DNA of 64,000 nt from Cystobacter fuscus DSM 2262 (GCF_000335475.2 NZ_ANAH02000004.1:620001-684000); one strand, 5' to 3'; counted from the first letter of the stretch, positions 54,401 to 63,534 are shown. Translations and numbers: made by a program. The notes: generated by a model from the letters alone, not told the origin.

Positions 54401-55367
54401 GCTCTTGTTGACCTCCAGGCGCCACCTGGGATTCCAGCAGGCCCTCGAGGCGTCACCCCGGTGGCTTCGCGCGGAGCCCAGGCGTCTGGATGAGCAGGTG
54501 CTGGCGCGGTTCGTCTCTGCCTATGCGGGCCAGGAGGAGGGGGCGTTGAGCGGCGAGGTGAAGCGGGCATGTCAGGGGCCGGATGGCACCTACCTGCCCA
54601 TCCTGGTCCGGCTGGCGCTCCTGTTCGGTGGTGGCTCGGGCAGGTGTGGCGTCGCCGAGCTGTATGAATCGGCCTTTCGTGGCCTGCTCCGGCGGAGCAC
54701 GGTTTCTGGTGAGGAGGACACGGAGCTGCTGTCCTGGGCTGGTGACTTCTGCCTCCGGACCTACTGGGCCAATGGCATCCATCTGCTGCGCTATCGGGAC
54801 TCGCCGGAGCAGGAGAAACTCCAGAGGTTGTTGAAGGCGGGCGTACTCATCCCGGCGGACCTGAACCTCAAGGGGGGGCAGACTCCCGCGCAGGTCTGCT
54901 TCTTCCACGACTCGATGCAGAGCTATCTCACCGCCCGGGGGCTCTTCGCGAGGGCGTACACGGCGGAGACCTGGGACTTCCTCTGGCGGGCCGCGGCCTC
55001 ACCCATCTTCGCCACCTCGCAGTCCGAGTTCGACTCTGGCTCCGGCTCCGAGCTGTTCCAGATGTGCCTGCAGGTCTTCGGCCCCGAGCAGAAGCTGCGC
55101 CATGAGCTGCGGCGGCAACTCCTGGAGTGGGCTCAAACCCACGACGAGGATCTCATGAAGCGCGACCTCGTGGAGGCCGTTCCGGAGGAACTGCGGCCGC
55201 GTATGCGGGCCATCATGGCCTCCAACGGCGAACTGTCTCCCAGCAGCACCCTGCGGCTCGCCACGGAGGTCTGCTCCGAGAACCTCCAGCGCCTGGGGTC
55301 CCTCTACATGCGGGTGGCCTCCCTGCTCTGGCCGTTCCGGCGGCCAGAGAGGACTCAAGGTGCCTGA
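51417..55367 (+). CDS. Transmembrane propeller receptor with cytoplasmic NACHT/STAND NTPase
   Basis: A 1316-residue protein. An N-terminal hydrophobic segment (~62-82, LVCNCLLFACGLIAC) is followed by ~470 residues in which the pattern G-D/x-G-x-x-AWL/V recurs about eight times (GDGMHAWVMGED, GDGSRAWLKMG, SHETRAWVMA, EGDRLWVVEA, GQRAWLQSNED, GDGMHAWIQA). These look like blades of a beta propeller outside the cell. A sandwich domain then ends DVSFEYHDELG...VHFTAPLLEQRWFRTAL, like the Y_Y_Y module and entry helix of hybrid two-component sensors. Three membrane segments follow (~711-790). The cytoplasmic part carries Walker A SAGGRGKSALL (Lys904) and Walker B VLVVDGLTES (Asp970) of the NACHT type, then a helical tail. 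The ATG at 51417 has AAGGGG upstream; Met at 51573 is an alternative. Confidence 0.7.
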   Translation: MSIRSHVLIHKTRQRGTLVPRLRLLEDIDHRDLEPQRWMRMLWPAWREHGEGMNRVYGGGTVGWPWFLVCNCLLFACGLIACARTPREVAARVSGSTFWPVPVASTKANLIPFGDGMHAWVMGEDGVHVVDREGLRTPVQGSLLETGIQTSELVQSLQPGRAWVLSHVVDRGSPVAKARLYVLDITQESSGGRVVLESDRIVHLREQPAGSPHDVHPDLPLDPDWEPHAFLWLVFSRSGSRFLGTVDAGGNITFSISLGVLGDLRTEDVENWLVTPVGDGSRAWLKMGARLFFIDTRAASPVKGPLLRAERILRVVTTSHETRAWVMADVNSRTDSRLARRLYSVSANAPADGVPAPLLDGVEVRQLVPSPEGDRLWVVEALSPEDGNSGGLHLVDIQGRRLLPRGPLFSGNKLLVSMTRSGRVWLVTRTGGAYLLEDDGRILAGQEGVLSLPDDSEKGFEEILTHPLGTGDEVLLWARGVFHLRARGGLVRAAALLGGMEVRSLDVESNGQRAWLQSNEDGNLYFVSLTEDRYLEAHFVLKSYRVWFVFPVGDGMHAWIQAVPASFACVPITGVGAGLALKGGALRVGRDRQVSIQGWLKHWAPLHTDAVEEGVDLDWPGRSLAARSGGVMDVTIWDAHRPESPVAQVTRSYREEAPPPRLNWYLPNPLLGEHPYDVSFEYHDELGTSSRLVVHGVHFTAPLLEQRWFRTALACLVATLFFVVPMVLLPRTRLIRQWVPFSTWLVNVLGGGGLALSGVARDLRIHFPVLVGVLCAEMILCLVAGAFSPAVFRLLACTKPFQWLVPLGLELPATRRRIFGDYVRHMHRKLETSRRQSNDERFVSMPVDFLEGGTSFPLHEDTGQRASCLPDSWEPAEGIFLCLTHPEPRHRGSVLIESAGGRGKSALLREVVRLMLVGFEKNPSLPLPVLCDSRSRDLEDAAFQALEVNPLPREVHEALLLRGDYVLVVDGLTESALSAEALRGFVEGKYGEVVRLLLTSRRHLGFQQALEASPRWLRAEPRRLDEQVLARFVSAYAGQEEGALSGEVKRACQGPDGTYLPILVRLALLFGGGSGRCGVAELYESAFRGLLRRSTVSGEEDTELLSWAGDFCLRTYWANGIHLLRYRDSPEQEKLQRLLKAGVLIPADLNLKGGQTPAQVCFFHDSMQSYLTARGLFARAYTAETWDFLWRAAASPIFATSQSEFDSGSGSELFQMCLQVFGPEQKLRHELRRQLLEWAQTHDEDLMKRDLVEAVPEELRPRMRAIMASNGELSPSSTLRLATEVCSENLQRLGSLYMRVASLLWPFRRPERTQGA

Positions 55368-55434
55368 GCCCTGGAGCGAGGGCCGTGGTGGCCGAGAGCT
55401 GGTGCCGGCTCGTCGCGCCGGAGCAGACGGGTCT

Positions 55435-56517
55435 TCAACTCACCACGCGGCTGGAGTCCGGCTGGGGCCTGGGCGTGCCCGCGTCTTCCTGGCCCAGCTC
55501 GGCCAGCCGTTGCGCGAGCTGCGCCGCCTGGGCGCCCTTCGCGGCCACGTCGCCTCCCCGCGCGCCGACGAGCGACACCCGGGCCCGCTCCACCAGTGCC
55601 ACCTGCGCGTGCAACTGCGCCAGCAGCCGCTCGCGCTTGCGATCCAACACATCCAGGTGGTTCAACTCCTCGCCGAGTGACGAGGCGGCGAGCTCCAACT
55701 GCCGTCGCGCCACCGCGTCCGTCGTCGCGGCCGCCTTGGCCCGCAGCTCCTGGACCTGGGTGCTCACGTCCGCCGCCCGGGCCCCCTGCAGCCGCGCCAA
55801 CATCTCCGCGTACTCCTCCGCGAGGGTGAAGACCCCGGTGGCGAGCTTGTCCAGCACCCCCACCAGCTCCTTCCTGCCAGGCCCCGCCGCCATCCGTCCC
55901 ACCTCCCGCCGGCACTCCGCGTGGAGCTTCACCGTGCGCATGACCAGGCCCTGTGCCTCGCCCGTCAACTGGCCCTCCAGGGCGGCGCCCCGGGCCTCGA
56001 CCCGGTTGCCGTGCACCCGCACGTACGCCGCCAGCCGGCCCACGCTCCAGAAGAGCGCCACCACCGTCAGGCCCACCAAGGCGCTCACCATCCCCGGGCG
56101 CGGGTAGAACAGCCGCGCGTCCAGCACGGACTTCACGTACATCCCCAGGGGCACGAGCGCCCCGGCGCCCACCACCCCCGCGAGGACCCGGTAGGGGCGC
56201 CGCGCCATCCGCCAGATGTCCACCGCGCCGGCCGCGAGCATCCCCATGCAGAACTGCGTCAGGGCCGCCGGAGCACGGATCTGCCAGATGACGGTCAGCC
56301 CCACCATGAGTCCCACCCCCATGGCCAGCCGGGTCTTCCAGCCCCCCCGGGTGCTGGCGATGGCCGCGCCCAGCAGCGCCAGCCAGGCCGTGTTCACGGG
56401 CAGGTACACGCGGGTGGTCAAGGCCAACACGGGGGTGAGGGCGGCCGCCCCCGCCAGGGCGAGCAGCGTGCGCTTCTCGAAATCCTCGCGCTCCTCGAGT
56501 TGTACCAACAGAGGCAT
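55435..56517 (-). CDS. Membrane protein with C-terminal coiled coil, unknown function
   Basis: A 360-residue protein. Residues ~17-175 hold about six transmembrane helices (LLALAGAAALTPVLALTTRV, WLALLGAAIA, MGVGLMVGLTVIW, AGVVGAGALVPLGMYV, MVSALVGLTVVALFW). The rest is a long charged helix, predicted coiled coil (ELRAKAAATTDAVARRQLEL, NHLDVLDRKRERLLAQLH). The layout recalls FUSC-type or stress-related membrane proteins, but no family motif is certain. It is 12 bp downstream of the VWA gene on the same strand, so the two are probably co-transcribed. Confidence 0.55.
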   Translation of the reverse strand: MPLLVQLEEREDFEKRTLLALAGAAALTPVLALTTRVYLPVNTAWLALLGAAIASTRGGWKTRLAMGVGLMVGLTVIWQIRAPAALTQFCMGMLAAGAVDIWRMARRPYRVLAGVVGAGALVPLGMYVKSVLDARLFYPRPGMVSALVGLTVVALFWSVGRLAAYVRVHGNRVEARGAALEGQLTGEAQGLVMRTVKLHAECRREVGRMAAGPGRKELVGVLDKLATGVFTLAEEYAEMLARLQGARAADVSTQVQELRAKAAATTDAVARRQLELAASSLGEELNHLDVLDRKRERLLAQLHAQVALVERARVSLVGARGGDVAAKGAQAAQLAQRLAELGQEDAGTPRPQPDSSRVVS

Positions 56518-56529
56518 GGCCCGTCTTTC

Positions 56530-57924
56530 CTAGTAGGAGTTGTTCTGTCCGAAGGACTGGAGCGACTTGCGATGGAGCTTCAACGCCTCACGTCGCACGG
56601 AAGTTTCATCCTGGGCGTCGCGGTAGGCGGCCTCGCTCTGCTCCACCTCCCGCATCTCCCCGGCGAGCGCCGAGGACGAGGCGCCGAAGAGCCGGCGCAC
56701 GTTGCCGAGCATGTCCAGCGCGCGCGTGCGGTCGCCCTGCTTCATCGCCTCGGCGGCCGCCTGCATCTGGCTCGCCCCGTTCGCCCGCGTCACCGCCAGC
56801 CCGACGTCCGGGTCCATGTGTGTGCGCACGAGCTCCTCGTCCCCGGTCACCGCGGCCCCCAGCTCGAGCCCCATCCGCACGGGCTTGTCCGCCACCAGGT
56901 CATTGTAGTCCAACCGCGCGCTCACCAGGGGGCGCGCGGGGGAGGGCGCCTCCAGGGCCAGTGTCAGCTTCACCACCACGCGCACCTCCTGGCCTCCGGA
57001 CATGTCGTACAGGGGGATGGACAGCGCGCCGGCCTCGGGCATCGCCGCCACGCCCAGCGCCTCGGCGGACGTCACGCCCTCGGGCAGCTCCAGCCGCAGC
57101 CGCACCCCGCGCGCGAGCGTCCCCGTGGCCTGCTCCAGCTCGCGCCCGAGGATCTCCGCCAGCCGCTCCGAGTTCTGGAGGTAGCCGTAGAAGCCGCCGC
57201 CCTGCTCGGCCAGGCCCCGCATCAGCCGCTCGTTGAACTGCTCGCCCACGCCCAGTCCGCTCACCGCGATGCCCTCGCGCTGGTAGTCGGCCGCCATGCG
57301 CCCGAGGTGGGCCTCGTCCACGATGCCCTCGGTGGGCTCGCCATCGCTCAAGAGGATGATGCGGCTCACGCGGTAGTCCTTCACGTGGGGCCGCAGGGCC
57401 TCGGCGCCCGCCTCCAGGCCCCCGCTGAGGTTCGTGGCGCCCTCATCCTCGATGGAGCCCACGAAGGAGATCATCCGCTCGCGCGACCGGGGCGTCACCT
57501 CCTCACTGGGATACACACGCACGTCCGAGCCGTAGTGCACGAGCGCCAGCCGATCTCCGGGCTCCAGCCGCTCCACGAGCATGCGTGCCGCGCGCCGCGC
57601 GTCCGCGAGCTTCTGGCCCCTCATGGAGCCCGAGCGGTCGATGACGAGCGCCAGGTTCACGGGCAGGCGCCGATGCGTGGGGGGCGTGTTCGCGCGCACC
57701 GTGAACAGGGCATGGGCCTCGCCCGGCCCGGTGCGCACATAGGCGCCGGACAGCTTGCCCTCCAGGGTGAGCACGCCCTCGCGGGCCGTGACGGGGGGCA
57801 GCACCCCGCCGGACGGCGCTCGCACCGGAGGGGGCTGGAGGGACGGGGGCGGCGGCGGTCCGACGGCCAGCGCCCCGAGGGCGAGCAGCGTGGTGAGGGC
57901 CAGCAGCAGGTGGGTTCGGTTCAT
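56530..57924 (-). CDS. Secreted VWA-domain protein
   Basis: A 464-residue protein with a signal or anchor (MNRTHLLLALTTLLALGALA) and a Pro-rich linker. A von Willebrand A domain at ~90-265 has a complete MIDAS: DRSGS (96-100), a Thr in DEGATNLSGGL, and Asp in LLSDGEPTEG. The C-terminal half (VRLRLELPEGVTSAEALGVA) is beta-rich, as in the inter-alpha-inhibitor-like/YfbK group, and the end is helical (MKQGDRTRALDMLGNVRRLF). It likely binds metal-dependent protein partners in the periplasm. It is translated just before the membrane coiled-coil gene. Confidence 0.78.
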   Translation of the reverse strand: MNRTHLLLALTTLLALGALAVGPPPPPSLQPPPVRAPSGGVLPPVTAREGVLTLEGKLSGAYVRTGPGEAHALFTVRANTPPTHRRLPVNLALVIDRSGSMRGQKLADARRAARMLVERLEPGDRLALVHYGSDVRVYPSEEVTPRSRERMISFVGSIEDEGATNLSGGLEAGAEALRPHVKDYRVSRIILLSDGEPTEGIVDEAHLGRMAADYQREGIAVSGLGVGEQFNERLMRGLAEQGGGFYGYLQNSERLAEILGRELEQATGTLARGVRLRLELPEGVTSAEALGVAAMPEAGALSIPLYDMSGGQEVRVVVKLTLALEAPSPARPLVSARLDYNDLVADKPVRMGLELGAAVTGDEELVRTHMDPDVGLAVTRANGASQMQAAAEAMKQGDRTRALDMLGNVRRLFGASSSALAGEMREVEQSEAAYRDAQDETSVRREALKLHRKSLQSFGQNNSY

Positions 57925-58031
57925 GCGGGGAGACCTCGTGGCGGTGAGCACCGGGGTACGCACAGCCTGACCGAGGTGCCCCGGGCGCCGCATCGGTCAC
58001 CCGGAGGAGGTCCGTCAACCGGCGGATGCCG

Positions 58032-60866
58032 TCAGTGGCTCGAGGGCATGGCCTTGAGCACCAGCTCGCGCACCACGCGCTTGACGGCGGATTCGTCGAA
58101 GGGCTTTTCCAGGGTGGGGTTGGGCACCCGCGACAGGAAGTCGCGCGCCCCGGGGGTGAAGGCGCCGCCGGAGACGAAGACGAACCGCTGCTCGACTCCC
58201 GCGCCCGCGTGCTGCATGGCCTCGTAGAGCTCCCTGCCCCCGAGGTCCGGCATCATCACGTCGCACAGGATGACGTGGAAGCCCGTGTCCCGCTGGAGCA
58301 GATCCAGGGCCTGGCGTCCGCTGGTGGCCAGCTCCACGTCGTGATCGCGCAGGATGCGCTTGAGGGCGCGGCCCACCGCGGGCTCGTCGTCCACGATGAG
58401 CACCCGGCCACGCTGGGTCACGGGCGCCACGGGCGGCGCCATCGACTGGGTCTGCTGGGGCGTGCCGTCCGCGGCCGCGGGCAACACCACGCGCATGGTG
58501 GTGCCGCGTGCGGGCTCGCTCTCCACGAGGATGTCGCCGCCCAGGCCCGTGATGATGCCATGGCAGATGGACAGCCCCAGCCCCGTGCCCACGCCCACCG
58601 GCTTCGTCGTGAAGAAGGGATCGAAGATGCGTCCGAGCACCTCGCGGGGGATGCCGCTGCCGGTGTCCCGCACCTCGACGAGCACGCGGCCATCCTGGTC
58701 CAGGCGCGTGTGCAGGACGATCTCGTTCTTGTCCACCGCGCCCTCGGCGATGGCCTGCGCCGCGTTCACCACCAGGTTGAGGAACACCTGGCACAGGCGG
58801 CCCTCGTTGCCCATGACGCGGGGGATGGGCCCGTACTCGCGCCGCAGCCGCGCGCGGTGCTTGATTTCGTTGGCCGCCAGCATCACCGCCGAGTCCAGCA
58901 CGGCGTGTAGATCCACCGCCTCCACCCGCTCCTCGTCGGGCCGGGAGAAGGACTTGAGCTGGCGGACGATCTGCCGCACGCGCTCGGCGCCCTCGCGCGC
59001 CTCGCTCAGCACGCCTCTCCACTCGCTCACCTCGGGGCGTGACGCCACGCCCCCGGGCACGAAGGAGGGCATGCGGCGCAGCTCGTCCGACAGGAAGCCC
59101 AGGTTGGAGATGACGAAGGCGAGCGGGTTGTTGATTTCGTGGGCGATGCCCGCGGCGAGCGTGCCCATGGAGGCCATGCGGTCGGCGAGGTTGAGGCGCG
59201 ACTGCAACTGGCGCTGCTCGGTGACGTCCCGTGCGATGGACACCACGGCCGGCTTGCCATCGAAGAGCAGCGGCAGCGAGGCGAACTCCGCCACGCGCAC
59301 CTGGCCGTCACGCCGCAAGAGCCGCCGCTCCCCGGTCACCAGCGCGTCCGGGGCCAGAGGGGGGTCGTCCTTGATGAACTCGCGCAGACACCGGCCGAGC
59401 ACCTCCTCGGGGCGCTCGAAGCCCAGCGAGGTGACGAGCGCCATGTTGGCGAAGATGATGTGCCCGTCGCGCTGGATGGCGGCCGGCTCCGGCACGCCTT
59501 CCAGGAGGATGCGGAAGCTCGCCTCGGAGTGCTTGAGGGCCTCCTCGAAGTGGCGGTGCTGGGTGACGTCGCGCGCGATGCCCTCCACCGCCACGCACAT
59601 GCCCGCGCCGTCCAGCACGGGCGTCACCGCGTGCTGCAGCCACACGGTGCTGCCATCCGGCTTGAGGAAGCGCACCACCACGGGGGCGTCCGCCATGCGC
59701 CGGGGCTCGGACAGCAGTTGCTCGAGCAGCTCCACGTCCTCGGGGTGCGCGCGGCGGTGCCACAAGAGGCTGTCGCGGTAGTGCTCCTCGGGGGTGAAGC
59801 CCAGGTTGCGTGTCACCACGCCGCTCACGAAGGCGAAGCTGCGCGTGCCGGCGAGCTGGTAGCGGTAGAGCACGTCCGAGGAGTTCTCCGCCATGGCGCG
59901 GAAGCGCTGCTCGCGCTCGCGCAGGGCGCGCTCGGCGTGGCGGTGCTCCAGGGCGAGCGAGATGGCGCCGGTGGCCGCCAAGAGCAGGTCCACCTCCAGC
60001 CGGTCCCACTCGCGCTCCTCCTCGCAGTTGTCGAAGCCGATGAAGCCCGCGAGCGTGCCGTGCACCCACAAGGGCAGCGCCAGGAGCGAGCGGATGCCCT
60101 GGGGGTTGAGCAGCGCCTGCTCCTCGGCGGGGAAGTCCTTCACCAGTCCGCTGATGGCCTGGCCGCGCGACATCAGCTCGTACCAGCGGGGGATGGCCTT
60201 CTCGAAGGGCACGTTCTGCAGGGACGGGTTGTCCAGCTCCTTCTTCACGCTGGGCTCACACCACTCGGCGCGCTGGCTGATGAGCAGCTCGCCGTCGGGG
60301 TTGCGGTGCGTCTCGAAGGTGTAGACGCGGCTGGCACCCGAGGCCTCGCCCAGCGGGGCCATCAGCCGGGTGAAGAGATCCTCCGAGGCGGACGTGCCCA
60401 GCAGCCGCTGTTGGATTTCCACGAGCGCGCTGAGGTAGCGCTCGCGCCGTGTCAGCGCCTCCTGGGCCCGGCGCCGCTCGGTGATGTCGTGCAGCGTGCC
60501 GCTCAGGCCCACCACGCAGCCCGCTTCGAGCACGGGCCGTACGAGCACCTCGCCCCAGCGGAAGCCGCCCTCGCGGGTGAGGTAGCGCAGCTCGCGCTTG
60601 CGCACCTCGTGCAGCTCGCCCAGCCGCGGACAGCCCTGATCGTCGTAGAGCGAGCGATCAGCCGGGTGCACGTACTGCCGGCTGGGCTGCCCGAGGCATT
60701 CGTCCAGCGAGAAGCCCGTGAGCTCCGTCCACACCGGGGTGAGGTGCGTGAGCCGCCCCTGGGTGTCGAGCTGGAACACCACTTCCCCCGGCCGTTCGAG
60801 CGTCAGCCGGGGGCGCGCCGCGAGGGGCGCGGAGATGGAGAGGGTCGGCTGGGGCTTCAAGGACAT
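58032..60866 (-). CDS. Hybrid sensor histidine kinase (PAS-GAF-PAS-PAS-HisKA-HATPase-REC)
   Basis: A 944-residue soluble kinase. PAS at ~25-140 (VVFQLDTQGRLTHLTPVWTE) is followed by a GAF domain at ~150-310 and two more PAS domains (~325-560). HisKA has His576 in GIAHEINNPL, the group-4 NtrB-like H-box. The ATPase domain has NLVVNAAQAI, DTGSGIP and GLGLSI. A receiver domain (~825-940) has Asp869 in VILCDVMMPD. It has no membrane segments, so it senses cytoplasmic signals, and the GAF domain could bind small molecules. It is not adjacent to a response regulator and may act through its own receiver and a distant output. It is downstream of the other large kinase gene but separated by ~130 bp. 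Confidence 0.9.
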   Translation of the reverse strand: MSLKPQPTLSISAPLAARPRLTLERPGEVVFQLDTQGRLTHLTPVWTELTGFSLDECLGQPSRQYVHPADRSLYDDQGCPRLGELHEVRKRELRYLTREGGFRWGEVLVRPVLEAGCVVGLSGTLHDITERRRAQEALTRRERYLSALVEIQQRLLGTSASEDLFTRLMAPLGEASGASRVYTFETHRNPDGELLISQRAEWCEPSVKKELDNPSLQNVPFEKAIPRWYELMSRGQAISGLVKDFPAEEQALLNPQGIRSLLALPLWVHGTLAGFIGFDNCEEEREWDRLEVDLLLAATGAISLALEHRHAERALREREQRFRAMAENSSDVLYRYQLAGTRSFAFVSGVVTRNLGFTPEEHYRDSLLWHRRAHPEDVELLEQLLSEPRRMADAPVVVRFLKPDGSTVWLQHAVTPVLDGAGMCVAVEGIARDVTQHRHFEEALKHSEASFRILLEGVPEPAAIQRDGHIIFANMALVTSLGFERPEEVLGRCLREFIKDDPPLAPDALVTGERRLLRRDGQVRVAEFASLPLLFDGKPAVVSIARDVTEQRQLQSRLNLADRMASMGTLAAGIAHEINNPLAFVISNLGFLSDELRRMPSFVPGGVASRPEVSEWRGVLSEAREGAERVRQIVRQLKSFSRPDEERVEAVDLHAVLDSAVMLAANEIKHRARLRREYGPIPRVMGNEGRLCQVFLNLVVNAAQAIAEGAVDKNEIVLHTRLDQDGRVLVEVRDTGSGIPREVLGRIFDPFFTTKPVGVGTGLGLSICHGIITGLGGDILVESEPARGTTMRVVLPAAADGTPQQTQSMAPPVAPVTQRGRVLIVDDEPAVGRALKRILRDHDVELATSGRQALDLLQRDTGFHVILCDVMMPDLGGRELYEAMQHAGAGVEQRFVFVSGGAFTPGARDFLSRVPNPTLEKPFDESAVKRVVRELVLKAMPSSH

Positions 60867-60993
60867 GGGAAAGAGGCGCCGTATCCACGGTCAGGATCAG
60901 CCGTGAACCGCTTCGCTAAAGAATTACGATAGCCTGCCCACCAGACTTGTACATCCCACTCACACTAAACGGGTTTTTCCCGTGTGCCACTTC

Positions 60994-63534
60994 CTAGCTG
61001 GCTGCGGCGGAAGGAAGGGGGAGGGCGGCGGGAACCTGGCGGGGCAGGCGCACGTGGAAGCAGCTGCCCTGCTGGGCGCCAGGGCTCTCGGCCCAGATGG
61101 TGCCACCGTGACGCTGGACGATTTCACGGCAGATGAAGAGGCCGAGCCCGAGGCCGCCGTAGTGGCGCGCGGTGGCGTTGGAGGCGCGGGCGAAGGGCTG
61201 GAAGAGCTGGGCGAGGCTCTCGGGGGGGATGCCGATGCCCTCGTCGCGCACGCGCAGCTCCACCCACTCGGGGGTGAAGTGGAAGCTGGCGCGCACGGTG
61301 CCGCCGTGGGGGGAGTAGCGCACGGCGTTGGACAAGAGGTTGGTCACCACCTGCTCCAGGCGGGGGCCATCCCACACGCCCTCCACGGGCTCCTCGGGTG
61401 AGTCGAAGAAGAAGCGCAGGCCCTCGGTGCCGCGCAGCTCGAAGCGCTCGATGACCTCGCGCACCAGCGGCACCAGGTCCACCGGGGCGCACTCCAGCTC
61501 GAAGCGGCCCGCCTGGATGCGGGACGTGTCGAGCAGGTCATCCACCAGGCGGGTGAGCCGATCGGTCTGCCGGGCCATGGAGCGCAGGGCCTTGAGGGTG
61601 CGCTCGCGCTCGGGGAAGTCGCCGCCCTTCTCCACGCGGCTGAGCGTGAGCGCGGCGAAGCCCTTGAGGGGGGTGAGGGGGGTGCGCAGCTCGTGGCTGG
61701 CCACGGAGAGGAACTCCTCGCGCAGGCGCACCGCCTCGCGCAGCTCGCCCTGGGCGAGCTCGGTGCGCAGCGCCATCTCGTTGAAGCCCCGGCACAGCTC
61801 GCCCAGCTCGTCGTCCTCGCCCACGGGCACGCGCTGGCTGAGCTCCCCGCGGGCGATGGCGGCGGTGGCCGAGTGCAGGGTGTCCAGGCGGCGGATGATG
61901 TCGCGCGCGACGAACTGGGACAGGCCGAGCATGAGCAGCACGCCGAGCGCGAGCATGAGGATGAAGGCCACGCTCGTGCGGGTGATGGCGCGGTAGGCCA
62001 CGCCCATGTCCTGGGCCACCACGACGCTCCACTCGGTGCCGGGCACGGGCGCGTCCGCGGCCAGGAGGATGCGCTGGTTGTCCTGGCCGAACGTCTCCAC
62101 CACGCCCTCGTCGCTGTTGGACAGGTGCAGGCGCAGGGCCTCGGGCAGCTGCGCCACGCTCAAGAGCGGGGCCCCCGCCTGGGTGTCGCGCAGCAGCAGC
62201 AGGCCGCGCCGGTCGAGCACCTGCACGCGGAAGCGCTGGGCGGCGGGGGTGACCGCGGCGCTCAGGCGCTCCAGGGAGAGCAGACCCACGAGCAGGCCCT
62301 CCACCTTGCCGTCCTGCTTGAAGGGCAGCGCCACGGCGACGTGGGGCAGGCCGAGCTGGCTGACGTAGGGGCGTGACACGTAGGGGGCGTTGGTGCTGAG
62401 CACCCCGGCGTAGAAGTCGCGGTGGGCGAAGGTGCCCAGGTCCTCCTTGCCGTAGGAGGCGGCCATGCCCAGCCCGTCCTTGTCCACGGCGATGGCGGCG
62501 TCGAAGGCGCGCGCCTGGGCGGGGAGGTTGCGCAGGTACAGCTCGAGCAGCTGCCGGTCGCGCGAGGCGAAGGCGGAGCGGAAGCCGGGCGCTTCCAGCA
62601 TGAGCTGGAGCGACTCGCGCGAGTCGTCGAGGTAGCGCACGAGGAAGTCCGCCTCGCCCGCGGCGGCGCGCAGGGTGTCGTCGCGCACCTGGCGCTCGAT
62701 GGCGTTCTGGGCGAGCCAGGCCGCGAAGCCGCCCAGGGCGAGCAGCGGCACCACGCCGGCGAAGGCCAGGCCGCGCAAGAGCTTGAAGCCCACGGTGCGG
62801 GGCGCGCGGGGGCGGAAGCCGGTGGAGGCGGCGATGCAGGCCAGGGTGAGGATGACGTAGATGCTGGCGGCGGGCCCCGAACCGATGCGGCCAAAGCCCC
62901 AGGCGAGCAGACAGAAGTCCACCGCGAGCAGGGCGAAGAGCAGCCGGGGCAGGCGGGGGTAGCGCCGGGTGATGGGGGGCGCGAGCAGGCCCACGCCACA
63001 CGCCAGGAAGACGAGCCCCATGGGCACGAGCAGGGGCGAGAGCGCGGCGTAGAAGACGGAGGGGAAGCGCTGGTGGGCCACCAGCATGATGACGCCGAAG
63101 GCGAGCGCGATGAGGGCGACGATGCTGCGCAGCACCTCGCGCTTGCGCCAGCGGGGGCTCGCCTCCAGGGCCACGCCGGTGAGCAGGAGCGGGTAGAGCA
63201 CGGCGCCGGTGAGCCCGCCGGTGCGCACGTTGAGCACCCACCAGTAGAGCGCCGTGACGGCGCCGAAGCCCACGCGCCCGAGCACGTCCAGCCAGCGCGG
63301 CGCGAGCGGGTAGAGCATGGTGGCCATCAGCACGATGCTGCTGACGAGGTAGGCCATGCCCAGGGGGCGCACGTAGGGGTAGAGCGGGCGGAACGACGTC
63401 GCGTGGAACTCGTAGGGCGCGTACGTCATCGCCACGCCGAACATGAGCCCGAAGAGGGCGGCGGGCCAGGTGATGGGCAGGGATGGCGTGCGCGCGGGCT
63501 CGGTCGCCAGGCCCGGCTCGGTGGACGAGCTCAT
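60994..63534 (-). CDS. Membrane sensor histidine kinase with N-terminal multi-span domain, Cache and HAMP
   Basis: An 846-residue kinase. About seven helices at ~20-250 form a membrane sensory region of unnamed type (PYEFHATSFRPLYPYVRPLG, LTGAVLYPLLLTGVALEAS). A helix at ~258-280 leads into a double Cache-like extracytoplasmic domain (~285-495, GLGMAASYGKEDLGTFAHRD, FYAGVLSTNAPYVS). Then come a membrane helix (~505-527), HAMP, HisKA with His614 in ASHELRTPLT, and an ATPase domain with NLLSNAVRYS, DEGIGIPP and GLGLFI. Two membrane-embedded sensory parts in one kinase is unusual and suggests integration of a lipid- or membrane-linked signal with a periplasmic ligand. It is an orphan kinase. Confidence 0.88.
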   Translation of the reverse strand: MSSSTEPGLATEPARTPSLPITWPAALFGLMFGVAMTYAPYEFHATSFRPLYPYVRPLGMAYLVSSIVLMATMLYPLAPRWLDVLGRVGFGAVTALYWWVLNVRTGGLTGAVLYPLLLTGVALEASPRWRKREVLRSIVALIALAFGVIMLVAHQRFPSVFYAALSPLLVPMGLVFLACGVGLLAPPITRRYPRLPRLLFALLAVDFCLLAWGFGRIGSGPAASIYVILTLACIAASTGFRPRAPRTVGFKLLRGLAFAGVVPLLALGGFAAWLAQNAIERQVRDDTLRAAAGEADFLVRYLDDSRESLQLMLEAPGFRSAFASRDRQLLELYLRNLPAQARAFDAAIAVDKDGLGMAASYGKEDLGTFAHRDFYAGVLSTNAPYVSRPYVSQLGLPHVAVALPFKQDGKVEGLLVGLLSLERLSAAVTPAAQRFRVQVLDRRGLLLLRDTQAGAPLLSVAQLPEALRLHLSNSDEGVVETFGQDNQRILLAADAPVPGTEWSVVVAQDMGVAYRAITRTSVAFILMLALGVLLMLGLSQFVARDIIRRLDTLHSATAAIARGELSQRVPVGEDDELGELCRGFNEMALRTELAQGELREAVRLREEFLSVASHELRTPLTPLKGFAALTLSRVEKGGDFPERERTLKALRSMARQTDRLTRLVDDLLDTSRIQAGRFELECAPVDLVPLVREVIERFELRGTEGLRFFFDSPEEPVEGVWDGPRLEQVVTNLLSNAVRYSPHGGTVRASFHFTPEWVELRVRDEGIGIPPESLAQLFQPFARASNATARHYGGLGLGLFICREIVQRHGGTIWAESPGAQQGSCFHVRLPRQVPAALPLPSAAAS

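Noticed and set aside
55921-58227. 768-residue plus-strand open frame over the VWA region
   Set aside because: His/Gln/Gly-rich shadow of the VWA and membrane protein genes, no start context or domain.
60961-60986. Hairpin CGGG-TTTTT-CCCG with CAC/GTG flanks after the Cache kinase gene as a terminator
   Set aside because: The core stem is only 4 bp with a bulged outer part; too weak to list as a feature.
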